Assembly (NCBI GenBank): GCA_947475875.1
Contig: CANJME010000016.1
Span: 1 to 64,000 of the forward strand
Direction: 5' to 3'
Source: Caulobacteraceae bacterium
GTDB lineage: Bacteria > Pseudomonadota > Alphaproteobacteria > Caulobacterales > Caulobacteraceae
DNA length: 64,000 nucleotides
Part shown: positions 35,409-43,392 of the stretch, in pieces
Layout: every line of letters begins with the position of its first letter
How positions within the stretch are numbered: the first letter of the stretch is position 1
Made by a program: the position numbers and the translations under genes
Notes under the pieces: model-generated
What the model saw: the letters and a program-made list of their open reading frames with translations, nothing else
Databases searched by the model: none
Told to the model about the DNA's origin: nothing

Positions 35409-36376
35409 GGCCGCATGCCCGGGGCGAGAATGATCTTCGCGCCCCGCCTCAGGAACCGCAGGTTTTCTTCCTTCGCCTTGCTGCGTTGCTCACCCATGTA
35501 GTCGTCGTAGACGCTGTTCTTGACGGTCTCGAAGTCCTTGAAGACCGGCGGGCGGCGTATCTCCATAATCAACACGTGCACGCCGTCGCTCTCGGAGATG
35601 GGGCTGGAAAACGTCCCGTCGTTCATCGCCGCGGCGATCGGATAAAGCTTGGGTCCCAGTTTGATCTTGGCGGCGAAGTCCGGCTCGGTGCCGCTTACCC
35701 GGCCGGAGTCGACCAGGCCGTAGTGTTGTTTGACGTAGTCGCGGGGCGCGCCGGCCTTGAGCTCATAGGCCGCCTGGGCCGCGTCGGCCATCGCCTGGGT
35801 CTCGGTCTGGGCGGCGTATTCATAGCTTCCCCAGCGCAGCAAGAGGTCAGTCAGCTGCATGCTGCCGTCGGTATCGAACCGCTCGCGATGGGCCATGAAA
35901 TGCGCCCGCAGCACATCGTCATCGGGCGATGCCGCCCTCGACTGCGCCGAGGTCAGGGCCCCCACGCTGTCGTGCAGGGCAGTGCGAACATTGGTGTCCT
36001 GTTCGGGCAGGTCGAGCGCCAGCGCCCGCTGAACGATCAGTTCCTGGTCGATCATCTCGTTCAGGAACTCCAGGCGCTGGGCCTTGGTGATCTGAACGTA
36101 GGGCACGCCGTACTTCTGTTCGATCTCGAGCAGATAGTCGCTCTCGAGCACGGGCTCGCCGTTGACGAGGGCGACGACGCCGGGCGGGACCGTGGTCACC
36201 TCCACGCTGGCCGGTCTGAACAGGCCGAACGCGGCCATGGTGAGGCCGGCGAGGCCGGCGATGATCGCCAGCGCCAGCGGACGCACAGGCTGGCGCACCA
36301 CCAGGGCCATCGCCCGGCTGATCAGGCCGGCCCGCACAGGCTGCGGGCTCTTATCGCTCGGAGGCGGTTTGGACAT
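35405..36376 (-). CDS. Parvulin/SurA-type peptidyl-prolyl isomerase, membrane anchored
   Basis: 323 residues. A single N-terminal membrane helix (~35-55) is followed by a SurA-like N-domain (VALVNGEPVLESDYLLEIEQ; LEFLNEMIDQELIVQRAL) and a C-terminal parvulin-like part ending VHVLIMEIRRPP. It should act in the periplasm as a chaperone for exported proteins. The parvulin core is weakly conserved, so it may be a chaperone without strong isomerase activity. Its 5' end overlaps the upstream cytochrome gene by 26 bases and its 3' end overlaps the HupE gene, which points to a tight operon. Confidence 0.8.
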   Translation of the reverse strand: MSKPPPSDKSPQPVRAGLISRAMALVVRQPVRPLALAIIAGLAGLTMAAFGLFRPASVEVTTVPPGVVALVNGEPVLESDYLLEIEQKYGVPYVQITKAQRLEFLNEMIDQELIVQRALALDLPEQDTNVRTALHDSVGALTSAQSRAASPDDDVLRAHFMAHRERFDTDGSMQLTDLLLRWGSYEYAAQTETQAMADAAQAAYELKAGAPRDYVKQHYGLVDSGRVSGTEPDFAAKIKLGPKLYPIAAAMNDGTFSSPISESDGVHVLIMEIRRPPVFKDFETVKNSVYDDYMGEQRSKAKEENLRFLRRGAKIILAPGMRP

Positions 36377-37097
36377 AGACGGCCAGGGCTCGAATTTGGG
36401 TCAGGGACAACTTGCCGATGAAGGCCGGCATGATGCCGTGCCGTCCATAATAGATCGACTCGTAGAGACTTTCGGGATCGCCGCCATAGTCCCAGGTGTT
36501 GGCGGTGAAATCGGTGGCGCCGTAATCGATATTGCCGCGCCCGTCGCCGGAATGGCAGTCATCGCACAGCGCCCGGAAATAGAGCTCGCGGCCCAGCGAG
36601 GCGGCCTCCGGATCGGCCGGGCGGCCACTCAGCCGGATGATGTATTGCACAAGGTTCCGGATCTCGGTCTGGCTCAGCTGGCCGCGCAGGCCATAGGCGC
36701 GCATCTCGGCGAGATCCATGGACTTCTGGTGGCCCGAGCGCACGCCGTAGAGGATGTCCCGCTCGAGACGGAAGACGCCGTCGCCATAGAGCCAGACCTT
36801 GTCCGTCAGGTTCGGCGTGCCGCTGCCCTGGCGCCCTTTAAGATCCTCGCCATGACATTCGGCGCAGTGCTTGGTGAAGAGTGGCCTTGCTTGCCGGGCG
36901 GCAAACCTGACGAGCTCGGGGCGCCTGACAACCTCTTCGCGCGATGCCGTCATGAGACCGGTTTCCATCCGCACCTGGTTGGTCCTCCAGGCTGCGAAAC
37001 CGGCAATCCCGACAACGCACAGAGCGATGACGAGCGCCCAGCCGCGCCGGGCTCTTAGCCAGGCTGCAACAGATCGGAAGGGGCTGGTCGTCGGCAT
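36351..37097 (-). CDS. Membrane-anchored diheme cytochrome c
   Basis: 248 residues from ATG 37097 (a longer frame starts at 37160). One N-terminal membrane helix (WALVIALCVVGIAGFAAW) is followed by two class I cytochrome c domains. Haem motifs are CAECH (followed by GEDLKGRQ) and CDDCH (followed by SGDGRGN), with candidate Met ligands in the MPAF region. The layout resembles CcoP/FixP-type electron-transfer subunits, but no oxidase subunit I is nearby. It lies between cbtA and the parvulin gene, apparently in one operon, and may feed electrons to a periplasmic or membrane partner. Confidence 0.88.
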   Translation of the reverse strand: MPTTSPFRSVAAWLRARRGWALVIALCVVGIAGFAAWRTNQVRMETGLMTASREEVVRRPELVRFAARQARPLFTKHCAECHGEDLKGRQGSGTPNLTDKVWLYGDGVFRLERDILYGVRSGHQKSMDLAEMRAYGLRGQLSQTEIRNLVQYIIRLSGRPADPEAASLGRELYFRALCDDCHSGDGRGNIDYGATDFTANTWDYGGDPESLYESIYYGRHGIMPAFIGKLSLTQIRALAVYVQTASER

Positions 37098-37202
37098 CGG
37101 GCCTTTCACGAGAGAAGTCGTCCTCCCCCGCCGCATCGCTACGGCCCACCCTTTGGTCAAGGAAAATAGGCGGGAGGGCCCATCTATTTCCGGATAGGAA
37201 TT

Positions 37203-37946
37203 CTACGCCCGGCGCTTGGCGGCCATCTCGCTTATGGTCCCGAAGATGACGCCCAGCGAGACCCACAACACGGTCTGGATGCCCAAGGAGGCGGCGCGGA
37301 AATCCCACATGGTGGTGGCGCTGAAATCGGCCGGGGTTTCGACAATAGTCGGCAGCAACTGGATGGCGGCCACGATGACGACCAGATAGACGCCCGCGGC
37401 GGCGAGCGTTCCATTCCAAGAGCCCATGTTGGCGACCAGCCGCTTGCGCAGCAGCAGGCCGACCAGGGTGGCGGCCACCGATATGGCCATCAGCAGGAAG
37501 TAGGTGCCCGTCCGCAGCGCGACGGTGTCGTCATTGGTGCTGGCCGGCGGGCTGGGCGGGTACTTGATTCCCGGAACGACATAGAGGGTGACAAGGCAGA
37601 TCACGGCCAGACTGACCGCCGTCGCGCCCGGCCCCATGGCCCCCATCCGCCCGTTGCCGAAGGCGAACAGAACGCCGAACAGGACCCCCATACCCGCGCC
37701 GATGACGATGGTGCCGGTGGCAAGACCGAGCGTCTGTTGTGTGTCGCGGCTAACGAGCTCCGGCTCCTCCGCGGCCGGCGGATTGCCCGCGGCGACCGAG
37801 GTGGCCTCTTCCTTGGCCCCCATCTGCTCTTCATAGGCGATGGCCTGGTTGACCGAAGGCTCGCCGAAGACGTTCGCGAAGGCGAAGGCGAGGACACCGG
37901 CGAGAATGCCGGCGATCAGCCCGCGGATGATGAATTTTGCAACCAT
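37203..37946 (-). CDS. cbtA: CbtA-family predicted cobalt transporter subunit
   Basis: 247 residues, about six membrane helices. It starts with MVAKFIIRGLIAGILAGVLA, FGEPSVNQAIAYEEQMGA and then SRDTQQTLGLATGTIVIGAG, the recognisable CbtA signature, and ends with a helix containing TMWDFRAASLGIQTVLW. CbtA is a predicted integral membrane partner of CbtB. The cobalt assignment comes from comparative genomics of B12-regulated genes, not direct assay. A strong ribosome site (GGGGAGG) precedes ATG 37946. No cobalamin riboswitch precedes the pair here, unlike in many genomes. Confidence 0.9.
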   Translation of the reverse strand: MVAKFIIRGLIAGILAGVLAFAFANVFGEPSVNQAIAYEEQMGAKEEATSVAAGNPPAAEEPELVSRDTQQTLGLATGTIVIGAGMGVLFGVLFAFGNGRMGAMGPGATAVSLAVICLVTLYVVPGIKYPPSPPASTNDDTVALRTGTYFLLMAISVAATLVGLLLRKRLVANMGSWNGTLAAAGVYLVVIVAAIQLLPTIVETPADFSATTMWDFRAASLGIQTVLWVSLGVIFGTISEMAAKRRA

Positions 37947-38004
37947 GGAGTCCTCCCCGACTCTGCGGTTTGGCGACGGCTTCCTGCCGCCGCATCAGGG
38001 GTGT

Positions 38005-38217
38005 TTAGTGGCAGGGGAACCCGAGCAGGTGGCGCGCGTCGTGCAGCCACTCGTGGATTCCGGCGCCCTGGATCAGGGACGTCGCGCCCTGTTCGGCGCC
38101 GACAAAATAATAGGCCAAAGCGACCAGCACGCCGCCGAGAATCGCCCAAGGCACGATCTTGCTGACGGGAATCGCCTCTGGTGCGGCGATGACTTCTTCT
38201 CTCGCGCCTGCGGCCAT
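38005..38217 (-). CDS. cbtB: CbtB-family small metal-binding membrane protein
   Basis: 70 residues: one membrane helix (IVPWAILGGVLVALAYYFVG) followed by the conserved C-terminal metal-binding segment HEWLHDARHLLGFPCH, which holds four His and one Cys. This is the hallmark of CbtB, thought to pass cobalt to CbtA. Start ATG 38217 has a GAGGAG ribosome site; an in-frame start at 38247 is less likely. It is the first gene of the cbtB-cbtA-cytochrome-parvulin-HupE series and carries the promoter-like motif at 38260-38285. Confidence 0.9.
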   Translation of the reverse strand: MAAGAREEVIAAPEAIPVSKIVPWAILGGVLVALAYYFVGAEQGATSLIQGAGIHEWLHDARHLLGFPCH

Positions 38218-38259
38218 GAACTGTTTCTCCTCACCTTGGCGGCGCAAAGCCGCTGACTT

Positions 38260-38285
38260 TATTACGCACGGGACTCTGCGTTCCC
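38260..38285 (-). promoter_or_regulatory. Promoter-like motif GGGAA-N10-CGTGCGTAATA (cbt operon)
   Basis: This is the second copy of the motif seen at 34077-34102. The bases GGGAA and CGTGCGTAATA are identical with the same ten-base gap, ending 43 bases before the cbtB ATG. It implies shared control of the cbt and SPFH operons. Confidence 0.55.
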
Positions 38286-38363
38286 TCGGCGGTGGATGAA
38301 AAAAGAGGAGGGGAAGCTCCGTCTGCAGTCATCCTTAACCGTCCGTCCTTTGTCGTTAGTCCG

Positions 38364-38375
38364 TTGACTAGTCAA
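38364..38375. promoter_or_regulatory. 12-base palindrome in the cbtB / phosphatase divergent region
   Basis: TTGACTAGTCAA is a perfect palindrome lying between cbtB (minus) and the histidine-phosphatase-like gene (plus). It contains a -35-like TTGACT on both strands and could serve as an operator or divergent promoter element. The regulator is unknown. Confidence 0.3.
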
Positions 38376-38430
38376 TAAACGAGCTTAGTTGCGGGTTCCG
38401 GCGGCCATGGGGCCGCTGCAAGGCGCTTTC

Positions 38431-39042
38431 ATGACCCCGCGCATCACGCTGATCAGCACCGCGACCACCAAAGCCCTGCGCGCGGCGACCTTCGGCGGTG
38501 ACGGGCCGCTGGATGAACAGGGCCGCGCGGCGGCCGAACGCCTGGCTGGATCCCTGGGCGAGGTGGACCAGTGCTGGATCAGCCCGGCGCAGAGCGCGCG
38601 GGAAACGGCGGACTTGCTGGGTCTGAAGGGCATGGTTGACGATGCCCTGCACGACTGCGACTTCGGGCGCTGGAAGGGCCTGACCTTCAAACAGGTGGTG
38701 CTGAAAGAGCCGCTCAAGCTGGCGGCTTGGATGAGCAATCCCGGCCAGGCGCCGCACGGCGGCGAGACGGTGGAACAGCTGATTTCGCGCGTGGCGGGCT
38801 GGCTTTCCTTGCGGGGCGCGGCCAGGGGTCACACTGTGGCGGTGACCCATCCGGCGGTGATCCGCGCGGCGATCGTGCATGTGATTGAGGCCGGTCCCCA
38901 GAGTTTCTGGCGCATCGATGTCGTTCCCTTAGCCAGGGCTGACCTTCGAACCAACGGTAAACGCTGGGTGCTGCGCTCCCTCGGGGCCATGACTGCGGAT
39001 GATGGTGTGGGTTCGGTGGAGGCCCAGGCGGCCGAGCTGTGA
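38431..39042 (+). CDS. Histidine-phosphatase-fold protein with missing catalytic His
   Basis: 203 residues. The phosphoglycerate-mutase-like fold is recognised from ISPAQSARETADLLG, DCDFGRWKGLTF, GGETVEQLISRVAGW and VAVTHPAVIRAAI (second catalytic His). The first motif, which should be RHG with the phosphorylated His, reads LISTATTKAL, so the nucleophile is absent. Relatives next to cbtAB genes are often called CobC-like (alpha-ribazole phosphatase). This copy is probably catalytically inactive, perhaps a binding or regulatory protein. It is divergent from cbtB and begins the rightward series with the FtsH-like gene. Confidence 0.82.
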   Translation: MTPRITLISTATTKALRAATFGGDGPLDEQGRAAAERLAGSLGEVDQCWISPAQSARETADLLGLKGMVDDALHDCDFGRWKGLTFKQVVLKEPLKLAAWMSNPGQAPHGGETVEQLISRVAGWLSLRGAARGHTVAVTHPAVIRAAIVHVIEAGPQSFWRIDVVPLARADLRTNGKRWVLRSLGAMTADDGVGSVEAQAAEL

Positions 39043-39121
39043 GGGGCCTTGCGCCCTGGCGCGTTTTAGGTCAGGCGAACCAAGGGTTTAGGCGGGGGAT
39101 GTCCCTCGCCGGGAAAGACTG

Positions 39122-40969
39122 ATGGAACGGGAAGACAAGGCCTTCGCCCTCTTCGGCGCCATGGTGGTCCTGGCGCTGCTGATCATGGGCGCGATCAATC
39201 TCTACGCCGCTCGCGGCACCGGCTCCGATATCAGCCGCATCGCTTATTCTCAATTCCTCGACGCGGTCGACCAGGACCGCGTGACGACGGTGGAGATCGA
39301 GGGCGACAAGCTCGGTGGCATCATGCGGGAAGGGGACAAGTCCGTCCGTTTCCGCACCATCACGCCTCAGGATCCGGGCCTCGTGTCGCGGCTGCACGCC
39401 CACCACGTCAAGATCACCGCCGACGCCGCCCCGCCGACCGTGCCTTCCGTGCCGAGCCTGCTAGGCCTTGTTTTGCCTGTCGTTTTCATTGTCGGCCTGC
39501 TGGTCGCGATCACGGTCTATGCCTGGCGGCGGATACCTGGCGCGAGCGCCAGCAACACCCTGGCCAAATCCCGGGCCCGCAAGCTCGCGGAACGAAAATC
39601 AGGCGTTACCTTCGCCGATGTGGCCGGGGTCGACGAGGCGCGCGAGAGCCTGCAGGAGATTGTCGATTTTCTGAAGGACCCTTCGAAATTTCAGGCGCTC
39701 GGCGGCCGCATACCGCGCGGCGTGCTGCTGGTGGGACCGCCCGGAACCGGCAAAACCCTGCTGGCCCGGGCCATCGCCGGCGAGGCCGATGTGCCGTTCT
39801 TCACCATATCGGGTTCGGATTTCGTCGAGATGTTTGTGGGCGTCGGCGCCTCCCGCGTCCGCGCCATGTTCGATCAGGCCAAGAAGGCGGCGCCCTGCAT
39901 CATCTTCATGGATGAGATCGACGCGGTGGGCAGAAAGCGCGGCGCGGGCCTGGGCGCTGGCAGTGACGAACGTGAGCAGACCCTCAACCAGCTGCTGGTC
40001 GAGATGGACGGGTTTGAGTCAGACCAGAGCGTCATCCTGATCGCCGCCACCAACCGCCCGGACATTCTCGATCCCGCACTGCTTCGGCCTGGCCGTTTCG
40101 ACCGCGAGATCGTCGTCAACAATCCCGATGTGCTCGGCCGCGAGCAGATCCTCGCCGTGCATGTGCGCAAGACGCCGCTGGCCGCCGATGTCGATCTCAA
40201 GGTGCTGGCGCAGCGCACTTCGGGCTTTTCCGGCGCCGATCTGATGAACCTCGTCAATGAGGCGGCCCTGCTGGCCGTGCGCCGCGAGCGCACCGACATC
40301 GGCATGCGCGAATTTGAGGACGCCCGGGACACCGTCACCATGGGCGCCGAGCGCCGCACTCACGTGATGACCGAGGATGAGCGCCGGCTCACCGCCTATC
40401 GCGAGGGCGGTCGGGCGATCGTCGCCCTGCACGCGCCGGCGGCCGATCCCGTGCACAAGGTCACCATCGTCACCCGCGGACGCACCGGCGGCCAGGTCAA
40501 GCAGTCGCCAGAGGAGGACCGCCGCTTCCAGACGCTGCAGCAGGTCACCTCGCAGCTCGCCATCCTGATGGCAGGACGGGCGGCAGAAGAGCTTCGCTTC
40601 GGGCGCGATCAGATCACTTCAGGCGCGGCCGGCGATATCGACGAAGCCACCAAGCTTGCCCGCACGATGGTGACCCGCTGGGGCCTTTCCGAGGCGTTGG
40701 GCGCGGTGGCCTACGGCGAAAATCAGGACGAGGTGTTCCTGGGCGCGTCAGTCTCGCGTCAGCAGAATATCTCTGAGGAAACGGCTCGGGCCATCGACGC
40801 CGAAGTGCGCCGCCTGCTCGACGCGGCACTCGATCAGGCCAGGGCCATCCTCACCCGGCAGCGGGCGGACCTCGATCTGCTGGCCCAGGCGCTGTTGCGG
40901 GAAGAAACCCTGACGGGCGAGGAAATTCGAAGCCTGCTGGCCGCACGGGCCAAGCCCCGGAGAGCATGA
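39122..40969 (+). CDS. FtsH-family membrane AAA protein lacking the HEXXH protease motif
   Basis: 615 residues with FtsH layout: membrane helices at ~10-30 and ~110-132 around a periplasmic domain, then an AAA module with Walker A GPPGTGKT, pore loop [11 protein letters not shown], Walker [12 protein letters not shown] and second region of homology [18 protein letters not shown], all intact. In the peptidase domain, where FtsH has HEAGH, this protein has REGGR (in [16 protein letters not shown]), so both zinc-binding His are lost; the later Asp ligand ([13 protein letters not shown]) is kept. It should be an ATP-driven unfoldase or dislocase without proteolysis. It is followed one base later by a DUF305 gene and lies near three HflK/C-like genes. 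Confidence 0.92.
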   Translation: MEREDKAFALFGAMVVLALLIMGAINLYAARGTGSDISRIAYSQFLDAVDQDRVTTVEIEGDKLGGIMREGDKSVRFRTITPQDPGLVSRLHAHHVKITADAAPPTVPSVPSLLGLVLPVVFIVGLLVAITVYAWRRIPGASASNTLAKSRARKLAERKSGVTFADVAGVDEARESLQEIVDFLKDPSKFQALGGRIPRGVLLVGPPGTGKTLLARAIAGEADVPFFTISGSDFVEMFVGVGASRVRAMFDQAKKAAPCIIFMDEIDAVGRKRGAGLGAGSDEREQTLNQLLVEMDGFESDQSVILIAATNRPDILDPALLRPGRFDREIVVNNPDVLGREQILAVHVRKTPLAADVDLKVLAQRTSGFSGADLMNLVNEAALLAVRRERTDIGMREFEDARDTVTMGAERRTHVMTEDERRLTAYREGGRAIVALHAPAADPVHKVTIVTRGRTGGQVKQSPEEDRRFQTLQQVTSQLAILMAGRAAEELRFGRDQITSGAAGDIDEATKLARTMVTRWGLSEALGAVAYGENQDEVFLGASVSRQQNISEETARAIDAEVRRLLDAALDQARAILTRQRADLDLLAQALLREETLTGEEIRSLLAARAKPRRA

Positions 40970-40970
40970 C

Positions 40971-41618
40971 ATGAAGGCCATCGTCGTCGCGGTCGGAATT
41001 CTGATCGTGCTGCTGGGCGGGGCGCTGGTTTTACGCAGCATGGTCTATTCGCCGGCCGCCATCGGCGCCCAACGTGATCTGGCGGCCGCCAACGATCGCA
41101 TGATGGCCGCCATGAGCGACAAGGCGGTGGTCTATCTGGGCGATCCCGACGTCGACTTCGTCAATCTGATGATCCCGCACCATCAGGGCGCGGTCGACAT
41201 GGCCAGGATCGAGCTGAAATACGGGACGGACCCCAAGGTCCGAGATCTGGCTTCTCGGATCGAAGCGGCCCAGCAGCCGCAGATCGATCAGATGCACAGA
41301 TGGCGACTTAATCACACGGTGACGCGTTCGGCCGATGAAGCGGCGGCCAGGCTGGCGCTTACGGCCGCCAACGACCACATGATGAAGGACATGCATCACG
41401 GGCCACAGGCGAGCAGCGCCCCGCCCGGCAAGCCCGACCATCAGTTCCTGGACATGATGTCACCGCACCACCAGGGCGCCGTCGAAATGGGCGAGGCCGA
41501 ACTCAAATACGGCACGGATCCGGAAATCCGCGCGCTGGCCCAGGCGATCAATGAGGTCCAGCGGCGCGAGATCGCCGAAATGGCCAAACTCTCCGGCGGC
41601 TCCGGCCACCATCACTGA
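40971..41618 (+). CDS. DUF305 periplasmic protein, His/Met-rich four-helix type
   Basis: 215 residues: an N-terminal membrane helix or signal anchor (residues 4-24), then two homologous halves each with the DUF305 motif (MIPHHQGAVDMARIELKYGT and MSPHHQGAVEMGEAELKYGT), plus MMKDMHHG in between and a His-rich end (GSGHHH). DUF305 proteins have a ferritin-like helical fold and are often found with copper-handling genes; metal binding is an inference from the His/Met content. It starts one base after the FtsH-like stop codon and is almost certainly cotranscribed with it. Confidence 0.9.
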   Translation: MKAIVVAVGILIVLLGGALVLRSMVYSPAAIGAQRDLAAANDRMMAAMSDKAVVYLGDPDVDFVNLMIPHHQGAVDMARIELKYGTDPKVRDLASRIEAAQQPQIDQMHRWRLNHTVTRSADEAAARLALTAANDHMMKDMHHGPQASSAPPGKPDHQFLDMMSPHHQGAVEMGEAELKYGTDPEIRALAQAINEVQRREIAEMAKLSGGSGHHH

Positions 41619-41621
41619 ACC

Positions 41622-42413
41622 CTAGGCCGCGAGCGCCTGGCTCCGTTCGGCCGAAAAGGACTGCCGGATGAGCCGGCCCTGTCCAAAGATGCTCATGAAA
41701 GCAATGTCGGCGGCGTCACGCCCGGTCGCCACCCGCACCAGACCGGTCAGTGGCGCTTTGCCGCTGGGGTCGATCAGCCGCCAGCTGTCTTGCAGGTAAA
41801 GTTCGGCCACCGCATGCATGTCGGGCGGGTCGAGGTCGCAGGCGTAGGCGCTGACCGCGCGCGCCGGAATGCCCACGGCGCGCAGCAGGGTAATGGCCAG
41901 ATGGGTGAAATCGCGGCACACGCCGGCTCGGTCGACGAAGGTATCCAGCGCGGTTGTCTGGCTGTCGCTGACGCCGAGCCGGTAGTCCACCTCGCGGGCG
42001 ATCCAGGCCAGGATCGCGGCGGCGGCGTCGCCCCCGCGCAAGGCCCCGAATTCGCGGGCGACGAAAGGATGGAACCGGCCCATCGGGCAATAGGGACTGG
42101 CATTGAGATAGGGCAGCGCCTCGGCGGGAAGTTCGTGCATGGCGTTCTGGCGAAGGCCCGCCAGGACGCCGACCGTCTCAGAGCGTTCGATTTCCACCTC
42201 GTAACGGATTTCGACCAGCCCCTGGGCGGCGAACATCACCCGCCTTTCGCCGGTAAAGGCGTCGTCCTTGCGGTAAAGTTCGATCGCCGGCGAGATGTGG
42301 AATCGTTCGCGCATGATCGTCTGGGCCGGCGTGCGAGCAGCCTCGATGAGCAGCAGGACTTCGCTGGCGACATCGAACTGATAGGCCAGATCTGCCTGGG
42401 CGTGGATGCGCAT
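41622..42413 (-). CDS. Transglutaminase-like cysteine peptidase family protein
   Basis: 263 residues from ATG 42413. The N-terminal beta-rich region is typical of bacterial transglutaminase-like proteins. The catalytic core follows with Cys in DRAGVCRDFTHLAITLLRAV, His in PPDMHAVAELYL and Asp in RLIDPSGKAP. No signal peptide was seen, so a cytosolic location is likely. Such proteins are hydrolases or amidases of unknown substrate. It converges with the DUF305 gene (three bases between stop codons) and is separated from the next minus-strand operon by a terminator, so it has its own promoter. Confidence 0.88.
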   Translation of the reverse strand: MRIHAQADLAYQFDVASEVLLLIEAARTPAQTIMRERFHISPAIELYRKDDAFTGERRVMFAAQGLVEIRYEVEIERSETVGVLAGLRQNAMHELPAEALPYLNASPYCPMGRFHPFVAREFGALRGGDAAAAILAWIAREVDYRLGVSDSQTTALDTFVDRAGVCRDFTHLAITLLRAVGIPARAVSAYACDLDPPDMHAVAELYLQDSWRLIDPSGKAPLTGLVRVATGRDAADIAFMSIFGQGRLIRQSFSAERSQALAA

Positions 42414-42460
42414 GATGGTTGAGCCTTTCGTGGTCACAACGCGCGCCGCCGAAGGCCGTT

Positions 42461-42499
42461 GCCGGAAAAGAAAAACCCCTCTCCACATGGGAGAGGGGT
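42461..42499 (-). terminator. Rho-independent terminator of the two-gene membrane operon
   Basis: A ten-base perfect stem (42475-42484 with 42490-42499) around a five-base loop is followed on the minus strand by TTTTTCTTTTCC. It lies 28 bases after the stop of the 42527-43390 gene. Confidence 0.85.
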
Positions 42500-42526
42500 C
42501 TTGGATATCTCCCGAGGGAGGCGGGT

Positions 42527-43390
42527 TTAGCTCAGGCCGATCCAGCGCCCGGCAGCGCCCACCGTCACCCAGGCGATGATGGTGGCGTAAGCGATCAGGC
42601 GAGAGAAGTTGTTGGAGCCCGGGGCCGCCGCCGTGCCGAAGATGTTCAGCAGGGACAGACCAAAGACCAGCAGGCCCGAGAGGTACATGAAGACCCGGTT
42701 CACGAGCATGTATTTCTCGTTCTCCACCGGGATCACAACGTGGGTCATGACCTGCCAGGCGATCACCAGGACGAGGAGCGCGATGAGATAGAGATTGCGC
42801 ATCTTGCCCTGCAGGGTCACCAGCAGGATCAGGGCGGCGGCCCAGATCATGTGGAAGAAGCCAACATTCGCCGTCGCACGGACGGCAAAGATGGTCAGGG
42901 CGAGGATCAGCAACGCCACGCCAATCGCCCCTCCGATCCGGTTGCCGGTCGTGGCGACGCCGTCCCGTTTGGCGACCGGGACCATGACGAAGTAGCTGAA
43001 GGTCAGGCCAGCGACCATGGCGATCATCTTCGAGGTGAAGATCTCACTGCTGTAGAGCTTGCCGGAGTTGCCGACGCCCATCATCAGGCCGGTGCCGATC
43101 GCCAACAGCGCGCCAATGTGCAGGAACCAGCGGGTGTTCTTGTCGACCACCGCGATGGATTCCTCCTTGATGCCCAGGCCCATCATCCGCATGCCGGTGA
43201 GGATCACATAGGATCCGATCAGGAACATGCCGATGAAATGGAAGATTTCGATCTGGGCGAAATTATTGTTGGTGAACTTGCCCAGGTCCGTGTTCTTCAG
43301 GCCGTCAACCCATTCCTTCACGCCGTCGATATGGCCGAAGATCTGGTCCGGCGCGCCGGGCAGCATTTTTCCGATTTGTGCGAGGTACAT
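42527..43390 (-). CDS. Polytopic membrane protein, unknown function (possible b-type cytochrome-like)
   Basis: 287 residues with about seven membrane helices and no signal peptide. His residues sit within or at the ends of helices (EIFHFIGMFLIGSYVILTG; RWFLHIGALLAIGTGLMMG; VGFFHMIWAAALILL), reminiscent of CopD or cytochrome b561-type proteins that bind haem or copper, but no family was firmly recognised. It is the second gene of an operon with a related-looking membrane protein two bases upstream, and is followed by a strong terminator. An FNR/FixK-type box upstream of the operon suggests oxygen-responsive expression. Confidence 0.75.
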   Translation of the reverse strand: MYLAQIGKMLPGAPDQIFGHIDGVKEWVDGLKNTDLGKFTNNNFAQIEIFHFIGMFLIGSYVILTGMRMMGLGIKEESIAVVDKNTRWFLHIGALLAIGTGLMMGVGNSGKLYSSEIFTSKMIAMVAGLTFSYFVMVPVAKRDGVATTGNRIGGAIGVALLILALTIFAVRATANVGFFHMIWAAALILLVTLQGKMRNLYLIALLVLVIAWQVMTHVVIPVENEKYMLVNRVFMYLSGLLVFGLSLLNIFGTAAAPGSNNFSRLIAYATIIAWVTVGAAGRWIGLS

Positions 43391-43392
43391 GG

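Noticed and set aside
38260-38285. The GGGAA-N10-CGTGCGTAATA motif as a sigma-T/EcfG promoter
   Set aside because: GGAAC is present in one copy only, and the spacing to a CGTT-like -10 is too short for that promoter class, so I left the sigma factor open.
38218-38430. A cobalamin riboswitch upstream of cbtB
   Set aside because: I looked for the B12 box and GCCACTG element on the minus strand in this gap and found neither.
42475-42499. The CCCCTCTCC/GGAGAGGGG hairpin as a copy of the imuB/dnaE2 repeat
   Set aside because: Its arms are similar in composition, but it lacks the GGGTGAGGG boundary and is followed by a T-rich tract on the minus strand, so it is better explained as an intrinsic terminator.
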